Made by a program: the position numbers and the translations under genes. The notes under the pieces were generated by a model. It was not told the DNA's origin. It ran no database searches and saw nothing but the letters and a program-made list of their open reading frames with translations. A DNA stretch of 64,000 bases from Marinoscillum pacificum (GTDB lineage Bacteria; Bacteroidota; Bacteroidia; Cytophagales; Cyclobacteriaceae), in assembly GCF_024714495.1 (NCBI RefSeq), contig NZ_JAMZMJ010000008.1:124001-188000 (forward strand). The letters run 5' to 3'. Positions 43,143 to 51,536 of this stretch are shown one piece after another; positions within the stretch are counted from its first letter, which is position 1; each line of letters opens with the position of its first letter.

Positions 43143-44714
43143 TTAATTATAACCTGGGTTCTGCTCAAGCTGAATACCAGCTGCAGAAGCATTGATTTGA
43201 TCCAACGGAATCGGCATAATCGCACGGTAATCATTGTAATCAAACGCGTAGCTATCTTTTTCCCACCATTCGTTACCCCATCTTCTAAATCTGATCAAGT
43301 CAGTTCTTCTGATAGATTCCTGGAACATTTCACGACCTCTTTCTGCAAAGAAAGTATCTTCAGTCATAGTAGTGTATCCATCCAATCCTGCTCTGTCTCT
43401 GATCATGTTTACTAGAGAAATTGCCTCTGCGTTAGCCCAGTTACCATCTCTTCTACATAGAGCTTCTGCCTTCATCAACAATACATCACCATATCTTAGC
43501 AAAGTATAGTCATTATCCATATCGTTGATTTGACCCAGTTTGAAGGAGAACTTACCAAGTCTAGCACCTGCCTGTCTAGATCCGTTAGGAGCTAGCTCAT
43601 TGATAGCTGGCGTATAGTTAATTGGAGCACCATCTGGATCAGCCTTATCGAATGCAACATCCAAAATTGGGTTACCGTTGATATCAGTTTGAGGACCCGC
43701 AATAAAGTTTGCGTCTTTTCTCATATCTGCATCGTCATAGGAGTTGTAGAACTCCTCCAAAGTAGAATAACCATTCCATGGCTGCTCTTGCAAATCATAT
43801 GTCAACTGAGATGGATAGTGTAATGTCATTTGAGCAAGGTTCATTCCTCCACCTGTAGCTTCATCAAACGGAGCTACTAAGATGTGCTCAATGTTATCTA
43901 CGTTATCTGGAGAGAATACTGCAGACACCATTCTTCCATCAGGACCTTCTTGATAAGTATAATCCAAATCATAGTTACCAGAATTGATCACCATGTCAGC
44001 TGCATCAATAGCATCTTGCCATCTTGCTGTACCTGTATACACTTCTGCATTCAAGTATAGACGCGCTAATAAAGCATATGCTGCACCTTGGCTAATACGA
44101 CCATAGTCAGCTCTACCTTCTCCTAGATCATCTACAACTGCCAAAATTTCTGCTTCGATAAAGTTGAAAGCTTCAGTTCTTGTAGACTGAGGCACATCAA
44201 CTCCAGCTGTTACAGTCAACTTAATGTTACCGAACATGTCCATCAACTTCCAGAAGTAGTATGCTCTAAGGACTCTTAGTTGAGCCACTGCATTATCAGA
44301 CAAACCACCTTCACCAAGAAGGTTGTTACACTGTGCTACACCACCGTATATATCTCCCCAAGCTCCATTTAAACCCGGGTTAGTTGATCTAAAATCATGA
44401 CGGTGCATGTTTAGCCAGATACCACCATCAAACCAGTCACCACCTTTTTGAGTGATAACAGCTTCATCAGTAGAGATTTCAGAAACTGAGAAATAAGATC
44501 CGTGCCATGCCACACCATTTCTGATGGTTGAAAATGCAGGTGTCAATCCATCATTTGGAATAGACCCATTTACATTGGTACTTGCACCAAACCCAGGATT
44601 GTTTACATCCTGTCGCTCTGTCAAGCTATCGTTCAAATCCTCCTCTAAGTCAGTACAAGCAAAGCCTGAAAACAAGAGGGCTATTAATAATGTATTTTTA
44701 TTTAAATATTTCAT
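43143..44714 (-). CDS. susD: SusD/RagB-family outer-membrane lipoprotein
   Basis: A 523-residue surface ligand-binding lipoprotein. The signal has lipobox FSGFAC (Cys 20). TPR-like helices of the SusD fold follow, with the family blocks LRVLRAYYFWKLMDMFGNIKL, GAAYALLARLYLNAEVY and the C-terminal DYTLLRYGDVLLMKAEAL, REMFQESIRRTDLIRFRRWG and IPLDQINAS...LEQNPGYN. It lies 17 bases downstream of its SusC partner and should form the lid of that TonB-dependent transporter. The substrate is unknown. No glycoside hydrolase is encoded in the locus, so this may not be a classic polysaccharide system. Confidence 0.95.
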   Translation of the reverse strand: MKYLNKNTLLIALLFSGFACTDLEEDLNDSLTERQDVNNPGFGASTNVNGSIPNDGLTPAFSTIRNGVAWHGSYFSVSEISTDEAVITQKGGDWFDGGIWLNMHRHDFRSTNPGLNGAWGDIYGGVAQCNNLLGEGGLSDNAVAQLRVLRAYYFWKLMDMFGNIKLTVTAGVDVPQSTRTEAFNFIEAEILAVVDDLGEGRADYGRISQGAAYALLARLYLNAEVYTGTARWQDAIDAADMVINSGNYDLDYTYQEGPDGRMVSAVFSPDNVDNIEHILVAPFDEATGGGMNLAQMTLHYPSQLTYDLQEQPWNGYSTLEEFYNSYDDADMRKDANFIAGPQTDINGNPILDVAFDKADPDGAPINYTPAINELAPNGSRQAGARLGKFSFKLGQINDMDNDYTLLRYGDVLLMKAEALCRRDGNWANAEAISLVNMIRDRAGLDGYTTMTEDTFFAERGREMFQESIRRTDLIRFRRWGNEWWEKDSYAFDYNDYRAIMPIPLDQINASAAGIQLEQNPGYN

Positions 44715-44731
44715 TGTCTTACATTCTTTAA

Positions 44732-47668
44732 TTAAAACCCAATATTTACACCGAATGTGAAGGTTCTAGCTGTGAAGTAATTGTATCTTCTATCAATACC
44801 TGGAGCCAAAACATTTTGGTTCGCAGGATCAAATCTTGCTCCGTTATCTAGAGCACCTCTATCTTGTAGTACTGGCTCTGGATCAATTCCAGAATAGTTA
44901 GTGATTACAAATGCATTTTGAATATTAGCATACAATCTGATTGATTTGAATGCACTTGAATTGCTCATATCAAAATTGTAACCTACAGTAACGTTATCCA
45001 ATTTGAAGAAATCAGCTCTTTCTACATAAAGTGAGCTAAACTGAGATACTGTCAAACCATCTACCGCCTTATCAGACTTGATTCTATTGTAAGAGTTGAT
45101 TGCTCCCGGATCGATTGGCTCATAGAATGCACGGTATGTGTTCACCAAACTGTGACCAAAAGCACCTCTGAAGAATGCGTTGAAATCCCAGTTTTTATAA
45201 GTTACCTGGTTAGTCCATCCAAGTTCTAATGCTGGAAGTCCGTTACCTAACACTTCAAAGTCTCCGTTTTCAGCCAATGCAGATCCCTGATCAGCAACGA
45301 TTTCTCCGTCACCATTCAAGTCCTTCATTACCGGCGCTCCATTTTCGTCAACATAGTCATATACTGGACCCCAGATTTGACCAATGTCTTCACCTTCTGC
45401 AACTCTAATCATAAAAGTAGAGTTTTGACCAGGTGCACCCAGGTTACCAACTACTGTAGGTATGTCTACTATAAAGTCATCTAGAGTTGATTTGTATGAA
45501 CTCGCTACCACACCAGTTGTCCAAGTCAGATCTGGAGTTGTTACAGCATCGTAATTCAATGAAATCTCAGCGCCATTGGTAGTCAATGAACCAATGTTAT
45601 TCCAGTAAGGAGTAGTGTTTCCACCTCCTGAAGCCTCAGGAGTAAATAGTTGCAAGAAATCAGATACATTTCTTGTATACACATCAACTGATCCAGTCAA
45701 CTTACTCATCAAACCGAAATCTACACCAAGGTTTATTTCCGTTTTCTCTTCCCATTTTAAGTCAGGGTTCGCATCTCTTGTTACAGAAAACGCTCCTCCT
45801 TCGTTAAATCCATAACCAACACCTTGTTTTGAATATCCAGAAGCTGGTGGCAATGATCCTGTCACACCATATCCTACTCTCAATTTCAAAATATCAACGC
45901 CTGTTAATGCAAGGTATTTATTCAAGTCAACACCTGCTCCTAATGCAGGAAAAATACCCCACTGGTTGTCAACTCCTAGTTTTGTAGAACCTTCACGTCT
46001 CACTGACGCATTCAAGAAAATAGCATCATCTATAGTAAAGTTAGCTCGTCCAAAGAATGCGATGATTTTTTCGTCAGGAGTAGCCCAGCTATCCACGTTC
46101 ACATTAGACGCAAGTCCTAATACTCTGTTACCAGACAAATCTATACCGTAGTAGCCAAGATCATCTGTTGGGAAGTTACCCAACTCCAAAAGAAGACCTT
46201 CTCTGAAGTTTTCCTGATATGAATAACCAGCTGATACCGTCATATCTACACTAGAGAACTTTGCGGAGTAAGTACCATAACCTTCAACCAAAGAGAATCG
46301 ACCATCTTCGGTATATCTTCGAGCCAAACCAGTTCTGTTTAGACCTCTGAAGAATGATGTACTTGGATAGAACTCACCATTCAATGTGTTGTCATACTGC
46401 TGACCATAGTTTACAGTGAATGACAAAGCATCTGTAATATTATACTCAGCCATGATATTGAAGTTCAACTCCTTCTTTTTACCATCATTGATGTTTTGCT
46501 CAAGAATAGCTTTCGGGTTGAAGTTATCAAACAAAACTGCCTGGAAGAACTCTCCATTATCGAATCTCACTGGAGCAGTTGGGTTATAAAGAGCAGCATA
46601 TCTTAATGCTTCGTTAAATGAATAATTGCTCTTTCTGTTAGTCAATGACATGTTGAAATTGATTTTCAACTTATCGTTTAGCGCATAGTGGCTAATGTTA
46701 GCTCTTGCGTTGATTTGATCAAATCCTGACTTATCAAGAATACCATTGATATCTCTAAAGTTTGTAGACAATCTGAAAGTAGTGTTTTCTGCTCCACCGG
46801 AGATTGCAATGTTGTGTACATTGGAAACACCAGTTCTTGTAACTTCATCTTGCCAATCTGTTTGTGCGCCAAGATCGTTACCACCAGCAGCTAGGTATTC
46901 GCTTGCAGACATAACTGGCTGCTCATTTAAGATAGTAGCAGCAGCAACATAACCATTGTAGTTAGCTGTTACTCCGCCTCCTCTTTTACCTTTTTTAGTT
47001 GTTACAAGGATAACCCCTGATGAACCGCGAGAACCGTAGATCGCAGCAGCAGATCCATCCTTCAATACGTTAATCGACTCGATATCATTCGGGTCAACGT
47101 TCTGAAGCGATGCACCAATTACTCCATCGATTACAACTAATGGCTCTGTGTTAGCACCTACAGTAGAGATACCTCTCAAACGAATTGTTGACGTTGAGTT
47201 AGGATCACCACCTTTGTTGTAAACTGAAAGACCTGGTACTTTACCTTGTAATAATTGTGTAGGGTCGTTGATGTTACCTTTGTTGAATTCTTTTTCGTCC
47301 AATGCAACAACAGAAGATGTAATCTCTTTTTTCTGCTGAGATCCATATCCTACTACCACAACCTCTGCAAGCTCCTCAACATCCAAGTTAAGACCTACAT
47401 TCACTACACTTCTGTTACCAACCTCTACTTCAGATGGTGAATAACCAACGAAAGTGAAGACTAGAACTGCGTCTGATCCCACCGAAATTTGGTACTTTCC
47501 ATCAAAGTCTGTGATTGTTCCGTTTGTTGTTCCTTTGACAACAACGTTGGCTCCTGGGACAGATTCTCCTGTCTCAGCATCCGTTACTGTTCCTGTTATC
47601 GTCCGTTCCTGAGCCCATAGCGATGCACCCAGGATTAGCGATAATCCTAAGAGTAAATACTTCTTCAT
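44732..47668 (-). CDS. susC: SusC/RagA-family TonB-linked outer-membrane transporter
   Basis: A 978-residue TonB-dependent transporter. It has a signal peptide (MKKYLLLGLSLILGASLWA), a carboxypeptidase-regulatory-like domain (RTITGTVTDAETGESVPGAN, about 22-100), the SusC motif region VVVGYGSQQKKEITSS, a plug domain (LLQGKVPGLSV ... LKDGSAAAIYGSRGSSGVILVTTKKG), and a C-terminal beta-barrel ending in FTFGVNIGF with terminal Phe. It is the first gene of the locus, paired with susD. A LacI-type palindrome sits in the region before it, so a repressor probably governs expression. The ligand is unknown. Confidence 0.95.
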   Translation of the reverse strand: MKKYLLLGLSLILGASLWAQERTITGTVTDAETGESVPGANVVVKGTTNGTITDFDGKYQISVGSDAVLVFTFVGYSPSEVEVGNRSVVNVGLNLDVEELAEVVVVGYGSQQKKEITSSVVALDEKEFNKGNINDPTQLLQGKVPGLSVYNKGGDPNSTSTIRLRGISTVGANTEPLVVIDGVIGASLQNVDPNDIESINVLKDGSAAAIYGSRGSSGVILVTTKKGKRGGGVTANYNGYVAAATILNEQPVMSASEYLAAGGNDLGAQTDWQDEVTRTGVSNVHNIAISGGAENTTFRLSTNFRDINGILDKSGFDQINARANISHYALNDKLKINFNMSLTNRKSNYSFNEALRYAALYNPTAPVRFDNGEFFQAVLFDNFNPKAILEQNINDGKKKELNFNIMAEYNITDALSFTVNYGQQYDNTLNGEFYPSTSFFRGLNRTGLARRYTEDGRFSLVEGYGTYSAKFSSVDMTVSAGYSYQENFREGLLLELGNFPTDDLGYYGIDLSGNRVLGLASNVNVDSWATPDEKIIAFFGRANFTIDDAIFLNASVRREGSTKLGVDNQWGIFPALGAGVDLNKYLALTGVDILKLRVGYGVTGSLPPASGYSKQGVGYGFNEGGAFSVTRDANPDLKWEEKTEINLGVDFGLMSKLTGSVDVYTRNVSDFLQLFTPEASGGGNTTPYWNNIGSLTTNGAEISLNYDAVTTPDLTWTTGVVASSYKSTLDDFIVDIPTVVGNLGAPGQNSTFMIRVAEGEDIGQIWGPVYDYVDENGAPVMKDLNGDGEIVADQGSALAENGDFEVLGNGLPALELGWTNQVTYKNWDFNAFFRGAFGHSLVNTYRAFYEPIDPGAINSYNRIKSDKAVDGLTVSQFSSLYVERADFFKLDNVTVGYNFDMSNSSAFKSIRLYANIQNAFVITNYSGIDPEPVLQDRGALDNGARFDPANQNVLAPGIDRRYNYFTARTFTFGVNIGF

Positions 47669-47974
47669 ACTATTACAATTTGTTTCTAAACTTTACTATT
47701 AACTAAAGTTGCTAATGAAATACTACTTATTTCAAAGGCCAATAAAACTAAATTAACAGAATTTTAAAAAAGAATTACAATAAAAAGTACATGTTTTTAA
47801 CAATTGCACAATTACAAACGTTTGCAACTGTAGGTATTTTTCTGATGTCATAATTTATGACTTTTCTAAGAAGCCTAAATGGCATTTTAATGCATTTTTC
47901 ATACTCGATCGAATCTCAAAAAACTCCAACCTAAAAACACACCTCAAACCAGAGTTGACTATCTTGCCTTCAAC
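47669..47974. promoter_or_regulatory. Divergent susC/lacI control region with LacI-type palindrome
   Basis: The 306-base region between two divergent genes contains CAAACGTTTG (47815-47824), a perfect palindrome with the central CG typical of LacI-family operators; the flanks TTA and CAA keep partial symmetry. On the susC side, a CTTTGAAATAAGTAGTATTTC segment about 50-70 bases before the ATG is a loose match to the Bacteroidota TTTG/TAnnTTTG promoter. The rest is AT-rich with no other recognised element. Confidence 0.65.
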
Positions 47975-48994
47975 ATGAAAAAAGGACCTGTTACCATTAA
48001 AGACATTGCCCGAGAACTTAATGTGTCAGTATCCACTGTATCTAGGGCATTAGCGGACAACCCTCTAGTAAAACTCGAAACACGACTAGCAGTAAAAGAA
48101 CTTGCTAAAAAACACAACTATCGACCACACTTTACCGCACTTAGCTTACGAAGCAACAAAACAAAAACCCTGGGAATCATTATCCCTCAGTTGGTACACG
48201 AGTTCTTCTCCATGGTCATTAGAGGAATAGAAGATCACGCCTACGCCAATGGGTACAATGTAATCATCAGCTCATCACATGAATCCTACGAACGGGAAGT
48301 GCTTGATACGAAAGCCTTAATCAACGGGCGCGTGGACGGCTTAATGGCCTGCATTTCCAAAGAAACCAAGGACTATGAGCATTTCAAGGAATTTGTAGAC
48401 AGAAGCATCCCATTAGTATTTTTTGACTGTATCTGTGACGAAATAGAGGCTCCAAAAGTTGTATTGGATGATTTTGATGCTGGCTATCAAGCAACTAAAC
48501 ACCTTATCCAACAAGGATGCACCAGCATAGCCTATGTTGGAGGCCCGATCAACCTATTAATTAATAGAGACCGACTAGCCGGATACAACAAAGCATTAAG
48601 TGAAGCAAACCTCAATACTAAGGATGATTGGATTATTCACTGCGACTCTGGGGATTACGAAGAAGGCCGCCAAAAGAGTGAACCTTTGATTAACTCAAAA
48701 GAAATAGACGGCATATTTGCCGCAACAGACATGCTTGCAATAGGCGCAATGAAGAACGCAAAAAAAGCAGGACTTAAGCTACCTGATGATCTTCTTGTTG
48801 TCGGATTTAGTAATTGGTCTATAGGCACACTATATGAACCTTCGCTAAGCACCATGTCTCAACCTGGGTACGAAATGGGGCTTAAAGCTGCTGAACTCCT
48901 TATAAAACAAATTGACAACCCAGAGCAAACGATCACAGAAACCTTTGTACTTAAGAGTGAATTGATTGTTAGGGAGAGTTCAATGACGGATTAA
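47975..48994 (+). CDS. LacI-family transcriptional regulator
   Basis: A 339-residue LacI/GalR-type repressor. The N-terminal HTH is TIKDIARELNVSVSTVSRAL (about 7-26), followed by the hinge region and a periplasmic-binding-protein-like domain (about 62-335, starting KTLGIIIPQLVHEFFSMVIRGIEDHA). It contains GRVDGLMAC, VVLDDFDAGYQATKHLIQQGC and DGIFAATDMLAIGAM, all family blocks. It is divergent from susC, with a CAAACGTTTG palindrome between. Control of the SusC/SusD locus by a LacI protein is well known in Bacteroidota as an alternative to hybrid sensors or anti-sigma systems; the inducer is unknown. Confidence 0.94.
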   Translation: MKKGPVTIKDIARELNVSVSTVSRALADNPLVKLETRLAVKELAKKHNYRPHFTALSLRSNKTKTLGIIIPQLVHEFFSMVIRGIEDHAYANGYNVIISSSHESYEREVLDTKALINGRVDGLMACISKETKDYEHFKEFVDRSIPLVFFDCICDEIEAPKVVLDDFDAGYQATKHLIQQGCTSIAYVGGPINLLINRDRLAGYNKALSEANLNTKDDWIIHCDSGDYEEGRQKSEPLINSKEIDGIFAATDMLAIGAMKNAKKAGLKLPDDLLVVGFSNWSIGTLYEPSLSTMSQPGYEMGLKAAELLIKQIDNPEQTITETFVLKSELIVRESSMTD

Positions 48995-49088
48995 TAAATT
49001 AATGTTATCAACTAATAAATTTAATAAATCCAACTATTAGCACTTTTGCATCAGACATCAATCAATTAAGAATATAAGATCGAAAGAC

Positions 49089-49400
49089 ATGATAGAATTA
49101 GCAGAAGACAACTTAAACGAAATCATAAATAGCAACGAACAAGTAATGGTGCAATATGGCGCGACCTGGTGTGGCAATTGCCGAGTTACCAAACCAAAGT
49201 TCAAAAGAATGGCGGGAGAGAATGAAGAAGTTGTTTTTGTCTATGTAGACGCTGAAAAACTTCCAAACTCGAGAAAACTAGCCGACGTAAGCAACCTTCC
49301 AACTTTTGCTGGATTTAAAAACGGGTCGCTAGTATCTCAAGCAGCAGGAAACAAAGTAGAAACCATAACCAATATCCTAAATGAGGTTACCAATAATTAA
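49089..49400 (+). CDS. Thioredoxin-family protein with WCGNC active site
   Basis: A 103-residue cytoplasmic thioredoxin-fold protein. The active site is WCGNC at residues 27-31 instead of the usual WCGPC, and the cis-Pro loop is NLPTF. The fold blocks ATWCGNCRVTKPKF, VVFVYVDAEKL and GFKNGSLV are all seen. It overlaps the next gene by 20 bases. Replacing Pro by Asn in the active site should raise or alter its redox potential; its partner is not shown. In other Bacteroidota a similar pair follows a peroxiredoxin gene, but none is present here. Confidence 0.88.
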   Translation: MIELAEDNLNEIINSNEQVMVQYGATWCGNCRVTKPKFKRMAGENEEVVFVYVDAEKLPNSRKLADVSNLPTFAGFKNGSLVSQAAGNKVETITNILNEVTNN

Positions 49401-49635
49401 GCACATCATTGATTTCGTAGATCAGAATGATGAGGATTGGGTAGTAGAAACCATTGAATTATTAGAACACATGTCGGAAGCCAAAGGCATCAAAGATGAA
49501 GAACTGGATGTGATTGGCGAATTATTATCTAACATGTATGGTGCATTGGAAGTACACAAAGAAGTGAAAAACGGAACTTCTCAGAAAGAGGCACTGAACG
49601 GCTTCATGAAACGAGTCATGGGCTCAATCAACTAA
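49381..49635 (+). CDS. Small DUF6952-like protein coupled to thioredoxin gene
   Basis: An 84-residue helical acidic protein (MRLPIIKHIIDFVDQNDEDWV...). It resembles the short Bacteroidota proteins encoded right after thioredoxin genes (DUF6952 as I know it). The 20-base overlap with the upstream gene implies coupled translation. No catalytic residues are evident. A role as partner of the thioredoxin-like protein is inferred from the fixed gene order. Confidence 0.7.
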   Translation: MRLPIIKHIIDFVDQNDEDWVVETIELLEHMSEAKGIKDEELDVIGELLSNMYGALEVHKEVKNGTSQKEALNGFMKRVMGSIN

Positions 49636-49654
49636 CACTGAAACTATCTTAATA

Positions 49655-49683
49655 TATAGAAGGCTCCCAATAGGAGCCTTTTT
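49655..49683. terminator. Terminator after thioredoxin pair
   Basis: AAGGCTCC-CAAT-AGGAGCCTT followed by TTTTC forms a strong hairpin with a T-run on the plus strand; it lies just ahead of the converging membrane protein gene. Confidence 0.85.
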
Positions 49684-49686
49684 CAT

Positions 49687-50253
49687 TTATTTGATAACAG
49701 TAGGATCTAATATACCAGCAGCTAACCAAGCCAGAAAGATCAGAGCCATCAATATATTATGAGCTAATTTCTTTTTCACATCAAGCCCTAAAAAAGCAAA
49801 TAATACAATAATCATTGCATACTGAGGAACTTGCGAAGATGGCGCCCATCCTGAAATGAACACATTCTGCAGATAGCTCATCACTACAATTGCGAACATG
49901 ACTAAAAAGAGGGGTTTCCACTGATCAAAATAATACTCCTCTAAATCATTCTCATGACTTCTTAAACCAGTTGGGAACAACATACGAGCCAGCAAGTACA
50001 ACAATATGGGATATACGAGCAAAAACATCACCAGCGGAGATGTCCACTCCTCAATCTCATGAGTATACTCATAACTATACCACCACTCCTGAAAGTGCAT
50101 TAAAAAAACAATAAGCACCATCAACGTGTGAGCAAATCCCAATTTCACATTCTTGAGATTTGAAATAGCATCTGCCGCTCCGGTAAGAAGCTGCGCAATA
50201 CCCAAACCCAAAATCAGCGATTGCAAAACAATGAAATACTCAAAAGGATCCAT
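49687..50253 (-). CDS. Hypothetical multi-pass membrane protein
   Basis: A 188-residue protein with about six hydrophobic helices (about 5-25, 38-56, 72-92, 112-130, 138-155 and 162-182) and few conserved charged residues apart from a QEWWYSYEYTHEIEEW loop. I do not recognise the family. It is a single gene with a start 355 bases from the tRNA-Val. No function is suggested. Confidence 0.7.
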   Translation of the reverse strand: MDPFEYFIVLQSLILGLGIAQLLTGAADAISNLKNVKLGFAHTLMVLIVFLMHFQEWWYSYEYTHEIEEWTSPLVMFLLVYPILLYLLARMLFPTGLRSHENDLEEYYFDQWKPLFLVMFAIVVMSYLQNVFISGWAPSSQVPQYAMIIVLFAFLGLDVKKKLAHNILMALIFLAWLAAGILDPTVIK

Positions 50254-50574
50254 ATTACTCTTATTAAAGTTACAGTATACACCACTACAATAAATAGGTT
50301 ATTCTTTTGAATAAAATTATCCATTAAATGTCAATCAGTTGACTTTCGAGGCCTAAGCTATAACTACAAAACACCATAACAAGCTTACTTAGAAATGGCA
50401 AGCGACACCACATTAAGAAAACTTGAATGTATTTAAACAAGCCTTCTAATAAAAAACTCGATGAAATCTATCAGAACTGAAAGTGATAGGTGCCAAGGGA
50501 TTGAATTTAGGCACAAAAACTCGTGGATCCACAATTTCGAACCGCATGGTTCTCAACCCACAAAAATAGGCATA
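50254..50574. other. Intergenic region between membrane protein and tRNA-Val terminator
   Basis: No gene or repeat was recognised. The DNA is AT-rich. The only structured element is the tRNA terminator at the right end. Confidence 0.5.
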
Positions 50575-50603
50575 AAAAAACCCTGACAGAATTTATCAGG
50601 GTT
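50572..50603 (-). terminator. Terminator of the tRNA-Val gene
   Basis: On the minus strand, AACCCTGATAAA-TTC-TGTCAGGGTT is followed by a run of seven T, six or so bases after the CCA end of the tRNA. Confidence 0.85.
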
Positions 50604-50608
50604 ATAAG

Positions 50609-50686
50609 TGGTGGGCGCTGAGGGATTCGAACCCCCGACCCCCTCGGTGTAAACGAGGTGCTCTGAACCAACTGAGCTAAGCGCCC
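50609..50686 (-). tRNA. tRNA-Val (anticodon TAC), CCA end encoded
   Basis: The minus strand folds as a full cloverleaf. The acceptor stem is GGGCGCT / AGCGCCC, the D-arm TTAGCTCAGTTGGTTCAGAG-like, the anticodon arm CCTCG-TTTACAC-CGAGG with anticodon TAC, and the T-arm GGGGG-TTCGAAT-CCC(T)C. The discriminator is A and CCA is encoded (50611-50609). The anticodon decodes GUA and other Val codons. Confidence 0.95.
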
Positions 50687-50797
50687 TTTTTGTCTTTTTC
50701 TGAGTTGCTTTTCTGTAAGCGTTTCAAAATCGGATTGCAAAAATAGTAAGGAAGTTTACTAATGCAAGGACCTAGTAAAAAATATTTGAAATAATTT

Positions 50798-51454
50798 TCA
50801 ACTTACTGCCACAGCAAGGTAGTCATTGAATGGTTTCATCTGCTGAAATACCTTCACAACCTCCTCTACCACAGAATCTTGAGAAACATTTTGATCACTC
50901 ACTTCTGTCATAACCGTATAACTTTTCAATTTCAAAAATTCTATGTTCGGATGATCCTTTGGATATCCTTTTGGAGCTGCTTTTAATTTTTCCCCTCTGA
51001 TTTCTCCAAATACTTTATGAAAATCTGATTGCTCAACAATTTTTTTCAGCTCTTCTGGATTGTAATCTACCTCTTGACGGATCTTTTTTAAGATTTCACC
51101 TGCAGGCATGTAAATACCTCCTCCAATAAAGTTTTGACCAGGCTGTAAGTGGAAATAATATGAGGGGTTTTCGGAATGCTTACCACCTTCAGAAATAGCC
51201 GCTCCAAAATTGACCTTGTATGGCCTTTTGTCATTGCTAAATCGTATATCTCTATTGATCCTAAAAATGCATTTTCTAGCCTCAAGATCCGCAACAGCAG
51301 GTTCAAAAGCAGACATCTGCATTAAAACTTCAGAAATGACCCCAATAAACTCCTGCCTACACTCTTGATACCAAGCCTTATTAGCATCCATCCATTCCTT
51401 CGAATTGTGGGCATTTAATTCCGTTAGAAACCTTAAGCTATTTGATAAATTCAT
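50798..51454 (-). CDS. DUF2461 family protein
   Basis: A 218-residue cytoplasmic protein of the DUF2461 (TIGR02453) family. It has the N-terminal LRFLTELNAHNSKEWMDANKAWYQ block, IFRINRDIRFSNDKRPYKVNFGA in the middle, and YYFHLQPGQNFIGGGIYMPAGEILKKIRQEV, which are the conserved family segments. The family is widespread in bacteria and fungi but has no proven function. It is divergent from the TRAP-type binding protein with 82 bases between the start codons. Confidence 0.92.
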   Translation of the reverse strand: MNLSNSLRFLTELNAHNSKEWMDANKAWYQECRQEFIGVISEVLMQMSAFEPAVADLEARKCIFRINRDIRFSNDKRPYKVNFGAAISEGGKHSENPSYYFHLQPGQNFIGGGIYMPAGEILKKIRQEVDYNPEELKKIVEQSDFHKVFGEIRGEKLKAAPKGYPKDHPNIEFLKLKSYTVMTEVSDQNVSQDSVVEEVVKVFQQMKPFNDYLAVAVS

Positions 51455-51536
51455 GTTGTTATAAACTGATCCAGTTGAAAGTGGTTGTCAGAGATTGACA
51501 TTTTTTACTCTACGGAAATTAACTAATTTCAACACC

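Noticed and set aside
50507-50740. 77-codon minus-strand frame
   Set aside because: It spans the tRNA-Val gene and its terminator and is therefore a shadow frame.
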